DNA of 64,000 bases from Streptomyces sp. WM6378. GTDB lineage: Bacteria > Actinomycetota > Actinomycetes > Streptomycetales > Streptomycetaceae. Positions 15,717 through 24,067 of the stretch are shown in pieces. The translations under genes and the position numbers were made by a program. The notes under the pieces were generated by a model that saw only the letters and a list, made by a program, of their open reading frames with translations, did no database searches and was not told where the DNA came from. The DNA lies in assembly GCF_001279695.1 (NCBI RefSeq), contig NZ_LGDD01000328.1:124001-188000 (forward strand), written 5' to 3'. How positions within the stretch are numbered: position 1 is the first letter of the stretch; every line of letters starts with the position of its first letter.

Positions 15717-16601
15717 ATGCACAGCGGAACGGACCGCGGCACGCTGCGGCTGGGACGACGCGAGTTCGCCGCGTACGAACCGGTGGTCATGGCCATCGTG
15801 AACCGGACCCCCGACTCCTTCTACGACCAGGGTGCGACCTTCCACGACGAGCCCGCGCTCGCCCGCGTGGAGCAGGCGGTGGCCGAGGGGGCGGCCATCA
15901 TCGACATCGGCGGGGTGAAGGCGGGCCCCGGCGCGGAGGTCACCGCCGAGGAGGAGGCGCGGCGCACGGTCGGCTTCGTGGCCGAGGTGCGCAGGCGGTT
16001 CCCCGACGTCGTCATCAGCGTGGACACCTGGCGGCACGACGTGGGCGCGGCGGTCTGCGAGGCAGGCGCGGACGTCCTGAACGACGCGTGGGGCGGCGTC
16101 GACCCGAAGCTCGCCCAGGTCGCGGCGCGCTACGGGGCCGGTCTGGTGTGCACCCATGCGGGCGGTGTGGAGCCGCGCACCCGGCCGCACCGGATCGCGT
16201 ACGACGACGTGGTGGCGGACATCCTGCGGGTCACCGTGGGCCTCGCCGAGCGGGCCGTGGAGCTGGGCGTGCGGCCCGACGGGATCATGATCGACCCAGG
16301 CCACGACTTCGGGAAGAACACCCGGCACAGCCTGGAGGCGACGCGGCGCCTCCAGGAGATGACCGACACCGGGTGGCCGGTCCTGGTCTCGCTGTCCAAC
16401 AAGGACTTCGTGGGCGAGACGCTGGACCGGCCGGTGAAGGAGCGGGTGATCGGGACGCTGGCGACGACGGCGGTGTCCGCGTGGCTCGGTGCGCGGGTCT
16501 ACCGCGTCCACGAGGTGGCGGAGACCCGGCAGGTCCTGGACATGGTGGCCTCGATCGCCGGGCACCGCCCCCCGGCGGTGGCCCGCCGGGGGCTCGCCTA
16601 G
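15717..16601 (+). CDS. folP: Dihydropteroate synthase homologue of the FolP2 type, 294 aa
   Basis: TIM-barrel pterin-binding protein. The usual NVTPDSFSDGG pterin loop is changed to NRTPDSFYDQG; later motifs are DIGGVKAGPG, SVDTWRHDV, NDAWGGVDP, IDPGHDFGKNT and a C-terminal RVHEVAETRQVLDM. These variants and the RGLA end match mycobacterial FolP2 (Rv1207), for which dihydropteroate synthase activity has been doubted, more than true FolP. It may therefore not make folate. It is the only gene of its neighbourhood on the plus strand, with tag/DivIVA and LOG genes on the minus. ATG has AGGGG upstream and TAGGGT further up as a possible -10. Confidence 0.87.
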   Translation: MHSGTDRGTLRLGRREFAAYEPVVMAIVNRTPDSFYDQGATFHDEPALARVEQAVAEGAAIIDIGGVKAGPGAEVTAEEEARRTVGFVAEVRRRFPDVVISVDTWRHDVGAAVCEAGADVLNDAWGGVDPKLAQVAARYGAGLVCTHAGGVEPRTRPHRIAYDDVVADILRVTVGLAERAVELGVRPDGIMIDPGHDFGKNTRHSLEATRRLQEMTDTGWPVLVSLSNKDFVGETLDRPVKERVIGTLATTAVSAWLGARVYRVHEVAETRQVLDMVASIAGHRPPAVARRGLA

Positions 16602-16608
16602 GGCGCGG

Positions 16609-17370
16609 CTAGCGCCCCGTCTCCTTGGTGACCAGCGCGACCGCCTCGTCCACGTCGTCGGTGACGTGGAACAGCAGGAGGTCGCCAGCGGAGGCCTTGC
16701 CCTGGCCGACCACGGTGTTCCGCAGCCAGTCCACGAGCCCGCCCCAGTACTCCGTGCCGAACAGCACGATCGGGAAGCGGGTGACCTTGCGGGTCTGGAC
16801 CAGGGTCAGGGCCTCGAACAGCTCGTCCAGGGTGCCGAGTCCGCCCGGCAGCACGACGAAGCCCTGGGCGTACTTGACGAACATGGTCTTGCGCACGAAG
16901 AAGTAGCGGAAGTTGATCCCGATGTCGACGTGCGGGTTGAGCCCCTGCTCGAAGGGGAGCTCGATGCCGAGGCCGACGGAGATGCCGTTGGCCTCCCGCG
17001 CGCCGCGGTTCGCGGCCTCCATCGCGCCGGGCCCGCCTCCGGTGATCACGGCGAAGCCCGCGTCGACCAGGGCCCGCCCGATCCGCACGCCCGCCTCGTA
17101 CTCGGGCGAGCCGGCCGGCGTGCGGGCCGAGCCGAACACGCTGATGGCGCTGGGCAGTTCGGCCAGTGCGCCGAAACCTTCGACGAACTCGGACTGGATG
17201 CGCATGACCCGCCAGGGGTCGGTGTGCACCCACTGGGAGTCGCCCTCGGAGTCCAGGAGGCGCTGGTCGGTGGTGCCGGCCTGCACCTGATCGCGGCGGC
17301 GCAGCACTGGTCCGAGCCTTTGTTCCAGCCGCTGCTCCGCCGGAAACGGGCTTCCCTCGGGGTTGGCCAT
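16609..17370 (-). CDS. LOG family protein (TIGR00730), 253 aa
   Basis: Rossmann-like protein of the family once called lysine decarboxylase-like, now known to include cytokinin-riboside monophosphate phosphoribohydrolases. Diagnostic are ISVFGSARTP, ITGGGPGAMEAANRGA and VLPGGLGTLDELFEALT (the PGGxGTxxE signature). The N-terminal ~80 residues are an actinobacterial extension. ATG 17370 is preferred over the 29-residue-longer start at 17457, which has poor codon use. Activity is nucleoside-monophosphate base release by analogy. It ends eight bases after folP, convergently, and is the Rv1205 counterpart. Confidence 0.87.
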   Translation of the reverse strand: MANPEGSPFPAEQRLEQRLGPVLRRRDQVQAGTTDQRLLDSEGDSQWVHTDPWRVMRIQSEFVEGFGALAELPSAISVFGSARTPAGSPEYEAGVRIGRALVDAGFAVITGGGPGAMEAANRGAREANGISVGLGIELPFEQGLNPHVDIGINFRYFFVRKTMFVKYAQGFVVLPGGLGTLDELFEALTLVQTRKVTRFPIVLFGTEYWGGLVDWLRNTVVGQGKASAGDLLLFHVTDDVDEAVALVTKETGR

Positions 17371-17484
17371 GCCGTGCTCCCTCCGCTGACGATGTTGCGC
17401 GTGCTCAGCCAGGGTAGGTCGACGAACGTTACGAATGGCGGAATTCAGGCAGGCCACCCCACTACCGAAGCCTTGAAAGAAGGC

Positions 17485-18564
17485 TCAGTCGGTCAGCCAG
17501 GCGTACAGCCGCCGCTCGCACTGCGTGATCCGGTCCACGACGACGTGTTCGTTGCGCTTGTGGGCCAGGAGCGCGTCGCCGGGCCCGTAGTTGACTGCGG
17601 GCACGCCGAGGTCGCCGAAGCGCGAGACGTCGGTCCAGCCGAACTTGGGCCGCGCGGTGCCACCGACCGCCGCCATGAAGGCGGCCGCCGCCGGGTGGGA
17701 GAGCCCGGGCAGCGCGGCCCCCGAGTGGTCGTCGATGACGAATTCGGCGATGTCGCAGTCCGCGAAGACCTCGCGGACGTGGGCGACGGCCTGCTCACCC
17801 GTGATGTCGGGCGCGTACCGGTAGTTGACGACGACCGTGCACTCGTCCGGGATCACGTTGCCGGCGACGCCGCCCTCGATGCGTACCGCGTTGAGGCCCT
17901 CGTGGTACTCCAGGCCGTCGATCACCGGGCGGCGCGGCTCGTAGGCGGCCAGCTTCGCGAGGATGGGCGCGGCCGTGTGGATGGCGTTGGAGCCCATCCA
18001 GCTGCGCGCGGAGTGGGCGCGCTCGCCCCGGGTCTTCAGCAGGACCCGCAGCGTGCCCTGGCAGCCGCCCTCGACCTCGGTGTCGGAGGGTTCGAGCAGC
18101 ACCGCGAAGTCGCCCCGAAGCCACTCGGGGTGGGCCTCGGCGATCTTGCCGAGGCCGTTGAGGTGGGCCGCGACCTCTTCGTTGTCGTAGAACACGAAGG
18201 TCAGGTCCCGGTTGGGCGCGGTCACCGTCCGGGCGATCCGCAGCTGTACCGCCACGCCCGACTTCATGTCGCTCGTGCCGCAGCCCCACAGCACGCCGTC
18301 CTCGTCGAGGCGGGAGGGCACGTTGTCCGCGATGGGCACGGTGTCGATGTGCCCGGCCAGGATGATCCGCTCGGCCCGGCCCAGGTTCGTGCGGGCCACG
18401 ATGTTGTTGCCGTGCCGGTCGACGGTGAGGTGCGCCAGCTTGCGCAGCTCGCGCTCGATGGCGTCCGCGAGGGGCTTCTCCTCGCCGCTCACGGAGGCGA
18501 AGTCGACGAGCTGGGCGGTCAGCGAGGGCGCGTCCGCGGTGAGGTCCAGGGTGGTATCGGCCAT
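17485..18564 (-). CDS. dapE: Succinyl-diaminopimelate desuccinylase, 359 aa
   Basis: M20-family zinc enzyme that hydrolyses N-succinyl-LL-diaminopimelate in lysine and peptidoglycan precursor synthesis. GHIDTVP carries the first zinc His/Asp, GCGTSDMKSG the bridging Asp, and YDNEEVAA the catalytic Glu; NVIPDECTVVVNYRYAP is the dimerisation region. Length is normal. ATG 18564 fits the N-terminus and has TAGGGT seven bases before it with no ribosome site, so the mRNA is probably near-leaderless. It is divergent from the 18623 gene across 58 bases. DapC, the preceding step, is encoded 2 kb away. Confidence 0.92.
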   Translation of the reverse strand: MADTTLDLTADAPSLTAQLVDFASVSGEEKPLADAIERELRKLAHLTVDRHGNNIVARTNLGRAERIILAGHIDTVPIADNVPSRLDEDGVLWGCGTSDMKSGVAVQLRIARTVTAPNRDLTFVFYDNEEVAAHLNGLGKIAEAHPEWLRGDFAVLLEPSDTEVEGGCQGTLRVLLKTRGERAHSARSWMGSNAIHTAAPILAKLAAYEPRRPVIDGLEYHEGLNAVRIEGGVAGNVIPDECTVVVNYRYAPDITGEQAVAHVREVFADCDIAEFVIDDHSGAALPGLSHPAAAAFMAAVGGTARPKFGWTDVSRFGDLGVPAVNYGPGDALLAHKRNEHVVVDRITQCERRLYAWLTD

Positions 18565-18571
18565 GGAGCCG

Positions 18572-18577
18572 ACCCTA
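18572..18577 (-). promoter_or_regulatory. -10 hexamer for dapE
   Basis: Minus-strand TAGGGT followed by seven bases and the dapE ATG; no Shine-Dalgarno is present. Confidence 0.4.
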
Positions 18578-18609
18578 ACTCCACCGGTGAGGCTCCCTTC
18601 GCGCTCCAG

Positions 18610-18615
18610 TACGGT
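18610..18615 (+). promoter_or_regulatory. -10 hexamer for the 18623 gene
   Basis: TACGGT is seven bases before the GTG start. With the dapE -10 box 33 bases away on the other strand, the two promoters would overlap. Confidence 0.35.
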
Positions 18616-18622
18616 GGGCACC

Positions 18623-19591
18623 GTGTCCGAGCCCATCGACCTCCCGCGCCCCTCCCGACGCGGCCGCCTCCTTCGTATCGGAGCGGCCCTCATGGTGCTG
18701 TTCGCGATCGCCGGATATCTGGTGGTGCAGTACGTGAGCGGGGGTCCGGGCGCGCCCAGATGCGTGGCGGGGACGGGCAGCGGGCAGGGGGCCACGTTCG
18801 AGATGAGCCCCGAGCAGGCCGAGAACGCGGCGACGATCACGGCCGTCGGCATCTCGCACGGGATGCCGGAGCGGGCGGTGACGATCGCGCTGGCGACCGC
18901 GCTCCAGGAGTCGGGGCTGCGCAATCTGAGCCACGGCGACCGGGACTCGCTCGGCCTGTTCCAGCAGCGGCCCTCGCAGGGCTGGGGCAACGCCGAGCAG
19001 ATCATGGATCCGGTCTACTCGGCCGGGAAGTTCTACAAGCACCTCGCCGAGGTCCCGGGCTACTCGCGGCTCCCGCTGACCGTGGCCGCGCAGAAGGTGC
19101 AGCGCAGCGCCTTCCCGCAGGCGTACGCGAAGCACGAGCCGGACGCGGCGGTCCTGACGGCCGCGCTGACCGGCCGCGAGTCCGCCTCGCTGACCTGCAC
19201 GGTCGCCAAGAACGTGCGGCCAGGCGACCCCGCGCAGGTGCGCGCAGGCCTGACGAAGGCGTTCGGCGAGGGCACTGTCGCGGCCGAGCAGCCGGCCGGC
19301 GCGGGCCACGACGTCGCCGTGCCGGTGCGCGTCACCGAGGGCACCGCCGCGGCGGGCGCCGACCGGGAGCAGCGCGGCTGGGCGCTGGCGCACTGGGCGG
19401 TCGCCCAGGCCTCCTCGCTGCACATCGCGCGGGTCACCTACGCCGGCCGCGCCTGGAGCGCGGACGACTCGGCCGACGGCTGGTCCAAGGCCCCCGCCGC
19501 CGCGACGGTTCCCGCCTCCACCGGGCAGGGTCCCGCCGCCGGCTCTTCGGGGGACGGTACGCAAGAGGTACGGATCACCCTCGCGCCATAA
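18623..19591 (+). CDS. Conserved membrane-anchored/exported protein, 322 aa
   Basis: A cytosolic Arg-rich start is followed by one membrane helix (IGAALMVLFAIAGYLVVQYV) and a large external part. Residues about 65-175 contain ITAVGISHGMPERAVTIALATALQESGLRNLSHGDRDSLGLFQQRPSQGWG, a pattern resembling lysozyme/transglycosylase-like cell-wall proteins with a catalytic-type Glu in LQESG. Automated annotation often calls such Streptomyces proteins heavy-metal transporters, for which I see no basis. The second half is less conserved (VAQASSLHIARVTY). A peptidoglycan role is inference. Confidence 0.75.
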   Translation: MSEPIDLPRPSRRGRLLRIGAALMVLFAIAGYLVVQYVSGGPGAPRCVAGTGSGQGATFEMSPEQAENAATITAVGISHGMPERAVTIALATALQESGLRNLSHGDRDSLGLFQQRPSQGWGNAEQIMDPVYSAGKFYKHLAEVPGYSRLPLTVAAQKVQRSAFPQAYAKHEPDAAVLTAALTGRESASLTCTVAKNVRPGDPAQVRAGLTKAFGEGTVAAEQPAGAGHDVAVPVRVTEGTAAAGADREQRGWALAHWAVAQASSLHIARVTYAGRAWSADDSADGWSKAPAAATVPASTGQGPAAGSSGDGTQEVRITLAP

Positions 19592-19746
19592 CCGGCCGTC
19601 CGTTCGGCAAGGCACTCGACCGAAGTACCCCGCCATTCCCGGCGTGCGCTTTCGCACCCGCGTCCGGATGCCGATCCGCAGAATCGTCAATTCCCTTGAG
19701 AACAAAGGGATCTGACGGTCAATCAGGGAACGCTGCGGTGATTCAT

Positions 19747-19774
19747 TTGCCCGTTTTTATCCAGAGTAGATAAT
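19747..19774 (+). promoter_or_regulatory. Candidate promoter of the 151-aa secreted protein gene
   Basis: TTGCCC and GATAAT are 16 bases apart in an A/T-rich stretch within the 301-bp gap between the 18623 and 19893 genes. The leader to the ATG would be about 110 bases, with AAGGAG near the start codon. Nothing else is visible in this gap. Confidence 0.5.
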
Positions 19775-19892
19775 GCGACGCATTACGAACTCTTTACCCA
19801 TGGGCACCGCAACCTCTCCTCCCCTCACGGCGGTTGTCACTGCGTCCGAACGCCGGACAGTCACACATTTCCAACCCGTCTGAAGGAGCATC

Positions 19893-20348
19893 ATGTCCCT
19901 CCCCCTGACCCGTCGGATCGCCCGCGCCGCGCTGCTCATCGCGGCAGGTGCAGCGCCCGTGGTCGGTGCGGCCGGCTCCGCAAGCGCCGTGGAACTTCCC
20001 CAGGCCGCCCCGAACCTCGGCGGCCTGACCCAGATGGACCCCAGCTCGGTCAGCAACACCGTCGACGGGGTGGCCCAGAAGGCCACCGGCCTGGCCGGCG
20101 ACACGGGCGCCGCCACCGTCAAGAAGGCCGTACCGATGGCGGGCAAGACGGTCGGACAGGCGGGCAAGGTGGCCACCCCGGCCGCGCAGAAGGCGGCCGG
20201 TGACGCGGCGGGCAGCGCGGGCGAGATCCTCGGCTCGGCCACCCAGACCGCCACCCAGGGCGGCCTCCCCACCCCGCAGGGCGTGCCCACCCCGGGCCTG
20301 CCGAGCACCGACCAGCTCCCGCTGAAGGGCCTGCCGATCGGCGGCTGA
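19893..20348 (+). CDS. Small secreted Ala/Gly-rich protein, 151 aa
   Basis: Classical Sec signal peptide: RR in the basic region, a hydrophobic core and likely cleavage after ASA at residue 32. The mature chain has low complexity (QKATGLAGDTGAATVKKA; GKTVGQAGKVATPAAQKAAG) and a Pro-rich tail (LPTPQGVPTPGLPSTDQLP), with no cysteine or known domain. It carries no lipobox or sortase motif. Function unknown; abundant export is suggested by the strong AAGGAG, its own promoter and a strong terminator. It is not part of an operon. Confidence 0.78.
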   Translation: MSLPLTRRIARAALLIAAGAAPVVGAAGSASAVELPQAAPNLGGLTQMDPSSVSNTVDGVAQKATGLAGDTGAATVKKAVPMAGKTVGQAGKVATPAAQKAAGDAAGSAGEILGSATQTATQGGLPTPQGVPTPGLPSTDQLPLKGLPIGG

Positions 20349-20367
20349 CCCACGGCGTCAGGTGATG

Positions 20368-20407
20368 CGAAGGGGCCCGGGGAGTGCAGACTCCCCGGGC
20401 CCCTTCG
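20368..20407. terminator. Perfect 18-bp-stem terminator
   Basis: CGAAGGGGCCCGGGGAGT and its exact complement flank a GCAG loop between the convergent secreted-protein and dapC genes; it can act on both strands. Confidence 0.8.
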
Positions 20408-20425
20408 TGTGCGTACGCCTGCGGG

Positions 20426-21523
20426 CTACTGCCCGAGCCGCTTCACGGCCGCCTCGACGCGCTCGTCGGTCGCCGTGAACGCGACCCGTACGAAACGCGT
20501 CCCCGCCTCGCCGTAGAAGTCCCCGGGCGCCACCAGGATGCCGAGCTCGGCGAGGTGGGCCACCGTCTCCCAGCAGCCCTCGTCGCGGGTCGCCCACAGG
20601 TAGAGGCTGGCCTCGCTGTGCTCGATGCGGAAGCCGTGCTTGACCAGGGCCTCGCGCAGCGCCGCCCGCCGCGCCGCGTACCGCGCCCGCTGTTCCTGTA
20701 CGTGCGCGTCGTCGCCCAGCGCCGCGACGGTGGCCGCCTGCACGGGGGCCGCGGTCATCATGCCGCCGTGCTTGCGGATCTGGAGCAGCTCGCCGAGCAC
20801 GGCCGCGTCACCGGCGATGAACGCGGCCCGGTAGCCGGCCAGGTTGGAGCGCTTGGACAGCGAGTGGACGGCCACGATGCCCTCGTAGCTGCCGCCGCAC
20901 ACGTCCGGGTGCAGCACCGAGACGGGCTCGGCCTCCCAGCCGAGCTCCAGGTAGCACTCGTCCGAGAAGATCAGCACGCCGTGCTCGCGGGCCCACGCCA
21001 CGATGCGTACGAGCTCGTCCTTGGCCAGGACCCGGCCGGTCGGGTTGGACGGCGAGTTGAGCCAGAGCAGCTTGAGGTTCGTGGGGTCGAGCTCGGTGGG
21101 GTCGTCGTAGACGACGGCCTCCGCGCCGCACAGGCGGGCGCCGACCTCGTACGTCGGGTACGCGAGCCGCGGGTAGGCGACCTGGTCACCGGCCCCCAGG
21201 CCGAGCTGGGTGGGCAGCCAGGCCACCAGTTCCTTGGAGCCGACCACCGGCAGGATGTTGGTGTGCTCGACGGAGCGCGCGCCGAGGCGCTTCTCCAGCC
21301 ACCCCTTGATCGCGTCCCGCAGCGCGGGCGTGCCCCACACCGTCGGATAGCCCGGCGAGTTCGCGGCCCCGGTCAGGGCCCGCTGCACGAGCTCGGGGAC
21401 CGGGTCGACGGGTGTGCCGACGGAGAGGTCCACGATGCCGTCCGGGTGGGCCGCGGCCGTCGCCTTGTACGGCTCCAGCTTGTCCCAGGGGAAGACGGGA
21501 AGGCGCGAGGAGACTGCGCTCAC
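20426..21523 (-). CDS. dapC: Succinyldiaminopimelate transaminase, 365 aa
   Basis: Class I/II PLP aminotransferase that makes N-succinyl-LL-diaminopimelate. VDLSVGTPVDPVP marks the N-terminal substrate region, SPSNPTGRV the cofactor-phosphate region, and SLSKRSNLAGYR contains the Schiff-base Lys224 with the conserved downstream Arg. The GTG start is supported by the N-terminal VFPWDKL typical of the family. It follows the ferredoxin gene on the same strand, with a hairpin between, exactly as fdxC-dapC (Rv1177-Rv1178) in M. tuberculosis. Confidence 0.92.
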   Translation of the reverse strand: MSAVSSRLPVFPWDKLEPYKATAAAHPDGIVDLSVGTPVDPVPELVQRALTGAANSPGYPTVWGTPALRDAIKGWLEKRLGARSVEHTNILPVVGSKELVAWLPTQLGLGAGDQVAYPRLAYPTYEVGARLCGAEAVVYDDPTELDPTNLKLLWLNSPSNPTGRVLAKDELVRIVAWAREHGVLIFSDECYLELGWEAEPVSVLHPDVCGGSYEGIVAVHSLSKRSNLAGYRAAFIAGDAAVLGELLQIRKHGGMMTAAPVQAATVAALGDDAHVQEQRARYAARRAALREALVKHGFRIEHSEASLYLWATRDEGCWETVAHLAELGILVAPGDFYGEAGTRFVRVAFTATDERVEAAVKRLGQ

Positions 21524-21585
21524 GAAAGGGGCTCACTTTCTCGTACGTACGGTGCTGCGGGCGGCCGGGCCGGGAAACACCGCGG

Positions 21586-21613
21586 CCCCGCACGGCAGCT
21601 GAGCCGTACGGGG
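21586..21613 (-). terminator. Intercistronic hairpin between ferredoxin and dapC
   Basis: CCCCGCACGGC and GCCGTACGGGG form an 11-pair stem with one mismatch and a six-base loop, just after the ferredoxin stop. It may lower readthrough into dapC. Confidence 0.55.
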
Positions 21614-21628
21614 ACCGGGGAAGCGCGA

Positions 21629-21949
21629 TCAGCCGTTCTGCGGCGGCAGCGCTGCGATGAAGGGGTGGTCCCGCTCGATCAGGCCGAGCTTGGAGGCGCC
21701 ACCGGGCGAGCCGAGCTCGTCGAAGAACTCGACGTTCGCCTTGTAGTAGTCCTTCCACTCGTCCGGGGTGTCGTCCTCGTAGAAGATCGCCTCGACCGGG
21801 CACACCGGCTCGCAGGCGCCACAGTCGACGCATTCATCCGGGTGGATGTACAAGGACCGGGAGCCCTCGTAGATGCAGTCGACCGGGCACTCTTCGATAC
21901 ACGCCTTGTCCTTGACGTCGACACAAGGCTGCGCGATGACGTAGGTCAC
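21629..21949 (-). CDS. fdxA: 7Fe ferredoxin, 106 aa
   Basis: Small electron carrier with one [3Fe-4S] and one [4Fe-4S] cluster. CVDVKDKACIEECPVDC and CVDCGACEPVCP give the two cysteine clusters, followed by the family's long acidic tail (DDTPDEWKDYYKANVEFF). GTG 21949 has GAGGAGG nine bases upstream; a start at 22039 would add 30 unsupported residues. It is divergent from the GNAT gene. In mycobacteria the equivalent gene also lies directly before dapC. The electron partners are not encoded here. Confidence 0.93.
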   Translation of the reverse strand: MTYVIAQPCVDVKDKACIEECPVDCIYEGSRSLYIHPDECVDCGACEPVCPVEAIFYEDDTPDEWKDYYKANVEFFDELGSPGGASKLGLIERDHPFIAALPPQNG

Positions 21950-22090
21950 GCTGTCGTTCCTCCTCGATAGGGCGCGGCGGGCCGATCTGCGGCTCCGTCC
22001 ACGTGGCGCGCGGGAGCGCGGCGTCGTCGATGCCCACACCTAGTATCTCCGGTTCGGGGCACGATCCGAACAGGAGGGGCGGAGAGACCT

Positions 22091-23086
22091 GTGGAATTCA
22101 CCACCGGCGGACGGCTTGAGGTCCGAATTACGGCTGCCGATACGGGCAAACGCGTATCAGTCCGGCGCCTGAGCTCCAGTGGAACTCCAGGCTCCCTGTT
22201 CACGGACACGGTCGGCGTACTCACATCATGGGACCACGGTGTGTTGTCGATCACACGAAAGAGCGGTGAGACGGTGCGCATCGAGGAGTCCACGCTCGTC
22301 GCGGGCAAGGTCGTCCCCGCGGCGCCGGCCCGCCGTCGCGGTCCGGCCGCCTCCTTCGAGGAGCTCGCGCCGGTCCTGGCGCGCGCCTGGCAGTCCGTGG
22401 AGCGCGAGCGGCTCGGCGAGTGGACGCTGCGGGCCGCGGCCGGATTCACCCGCCGGGCGAACTCGGTCCTGCCGCTGGGCGACCCCGGTCTCCCGCTGCC
22501 GGACGCGCTCGCCCGCGTACGCGACTGGTACGCGGCCCGCGGGCTTCCCGCGTACATCCAGACCGCGACGGGCGCCGCGGGCACCCAGGAGCGGCTCTGC
22601 GCCGATCTTGAAGAGGCGGGCTGGGCGCGGGAGGTGAGCGCCGAGGTGCGGATCGCGGCGCTCGCGCCGATCGGCGACCTGGACGCGGACGTGTCCCGGG
22701 TGCGCCTGGAGCGCACGGTCGACGAGGCGTGGCTGAGCCGCTACCAGCGGTCGGTGACCCCGGGCGAGCACGTCCTGAAGGTCCTGAACAGCGGCCCCTC
22801 GGTGTGGTTCGCCTCGGTCCCCGGCGACGGGGCGGCGCCCGCGGCGATCGGGCGGTGCGTGGTGGACGGCCGCTGGGCGGGCTTCATGGCCGTCGAGGTG
22901 GACCCGGCACTGCGCCGCCAGGGCCTCGCGACCGCCGTCATGACCGCGCTGGCGCGCCGCGCCCTGGACGAGGGCGCCTCAGCCGCCTGGCTCCAGGTGG
23001 AGGCCGACAACGACGGGGCCCGCGCGCTCTACGAGGGCCAGGGTTTCGCGACGCACCACAGCTACCACCACTTCCGATCTCACTGA
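22091..23086 (+). CDS. GNAT N-acetyltransferase, cg3035/Rv0428c type, 331 aa
   Basis: Acetyl-CoA-dependent acetyltransferase. The N-terminal 85 residues form a separate small beta domain (VSVRRLSSSG, DTVGVLTSWDHGVLSI). The C-terminal GNAT core contains the acetyl-CoA loop RRQGLATAV and LQVEADNDGARALYEGQGF near the end. The two-part layout matches the cg3035/Rv0428c family. Substrate unknown. GTG start with GGAG upstream. The SirB1-like gene follows 17 bases later on the same strand and is probably cotranscribed. Confidence 0.85.
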   Translation: MEFTTGGRLEVRITAADTGKRVSVRRLSSSGTPGSLFTDTVGVLTSWDHGVLSITRKSGETVRIEESTLVAGKVVPAAPARRRGPAASFEELAPVLARAWQSVERERLGEWTLRAAAGFTRRANSVLPLGDPGLPLPDALARVRDWYAARGLPAYIQTATGAAGTQERLCADLEEAGWAREVSAEVRIAALAPIGDLDADVSRVRLERTVDEAWLSRYQRSVTPGEHVLKVLNSGPSVWFASVPGDGAAPAAIGRCVVDGRWAGFMAVEVDPALRRQGLATAVMTALARRALDEGASAAWLQVEADNDGARALYEGQGFATHHSYHHFRSH

Positions 23087-23103
23087 CCGGGTACGAGGCT
23101 GAC

Positions 23104-23934
23104 ATGAATCCGGAAGGCACCGACTGGCGGCGGGAGTTCGCCGAGGAGGCCCGCTCGGAGCGCCCCGACGTGGTGACGCTCTGCCTCCTGCTCGGCGCGG
23201 TCGCCGATCCCGCGCTCGGCCAACGGGGCATCGACGCCGCCCACATCGAGCTGGACCGGCTCGCCGGGCTGCTCCCCTACGGCCTCAACGGCTCCCGCCC
23301 CTGGGCCCTGGCGATGGCCGAACTCCTCGGCGCCACCTGCGGCTTCCACGGCAGCCCGCCCGACTACCAGCGCCTGGAGTCGTCCCTGCTGCACGAGGTC
23401 CTCCGACGCCGGCGGGGCCTGCCCATCCTGCTCTCGGTGGTCTGGATCGAGGTGGCCCGGCGGGCCGGGGCGCCGGTGTACGGGGTGGCGCTGCCCGGCC
23501 ACTTCGTGGTGGGCTTCGGCCCGCGCGACGACCGGGTGCTCGCCGACCCGTTCGACGCGGGCCGGCTGCTGACCGGCGCGGATGCGGAGCTCCTGGTGGC
23601 GGGGGCGACGGGCGCGCCTTTGGACGAGTCCATGCTGAATCCGGCCGCGCCCCTGGACGTCGTCCTGCGCATCCTGAACAACATCCGCGCCTGGGCCGCG
23701 GCCCGCCCGGAGCGCAGCGACGTTGCCCTGTGGGCGGTGGAGCTCTCCCTGCTGCTCCCCTCGCACCCGGCCCGACTGCGCTTCGAGCGGGCCCAACTCC
23801 TGGTCCAGCGCGGCGAATTCCTGGCGGGGGCGGCGGAGCTCGACCAATACGCGGACGCGGTGGAACCGGTCGAGCCGACCGCCGCGGAATCGATCCGCCG
23901 ACGGGCTCGGGCGGCCCGGGCCATGCTCAATTAG
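23104..23934 (+). CDS. SirB1/transglutaminase-like family protein, 276 aa
   Basis: Contains LLHEVLRRRRGLPILLSVVWIEVARRAGAPVYGVALPGHFVVGF, the core of the transglutaminase-like SirB1 domain, with HFVVGF supplying the conserved His and FDAGR a following acidic segment. The usual nucleophilic Cys is replaced by Ser in LLSVVW, so protease or transferase activity is doubtful. The C-terminal 70 residues are helical and TPR-like (LRFERAQLLVQRGEF). It is soluble. Probably the second gene of an operon with the GNAT gene. Confidence 0.82.
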   Translation: MNPEGTDWRREFAEEARSERPDVVTLCLLLGAVADPALGQRGIDAAHIELDRLAGLLPYGLNGSRPWALAMAELLGATCGFHGSPPDYQRLESSLLHEVLRRRRGLPILLSVVWIEVARRAGAPVYGVALPGHFVVGFGPRDDRVLADPFDAGRLLTGADAELLVAGATGAPLDESMLNPAAPLDVVLRILNNIRAWAAARPERSDVALWAVELSLLLPSHPARLRFERAQLLVQRGEFLAGAAELDQYADAVEPVEPTAAESIRRRARAARAMLN

Positions 23935-23990
23935 CTCACGCAGCGGGGTGGGTTCGCTTGGGCGCGGGCCCGCCCCAGTGCGGCTGCCTT

Positions 23991-24067
23991 GCGCAGTTCC
24001 CCGCGCCCCTAAACCCCCCTTTGGCCGCGGACCGTGCGTGGCCGGTCGCGCAGTTCCCTGCGCCCCT
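23991..24067. repeat. Two copies of a dispersed Streptomyces intergenic repeat
   Basis: GCGCAGTTCCC(C/T)GCGCCCCT is found at 23991-24010 and 24048-24067. The second copy is preceded by CGGACCGTGCGTGGCCGGTC, and that composite reappears at 42629-42687. Confidence 0.8.

Noticed and set aside
16489..19773. A 1094-codon open frame on the plus strand
   Set aside because: It is a GC-skew shadow over the LOG, dapE and other genes; the translation is Arg/Gly/Asp-rich with no domain, whereas the true genes give clean families.
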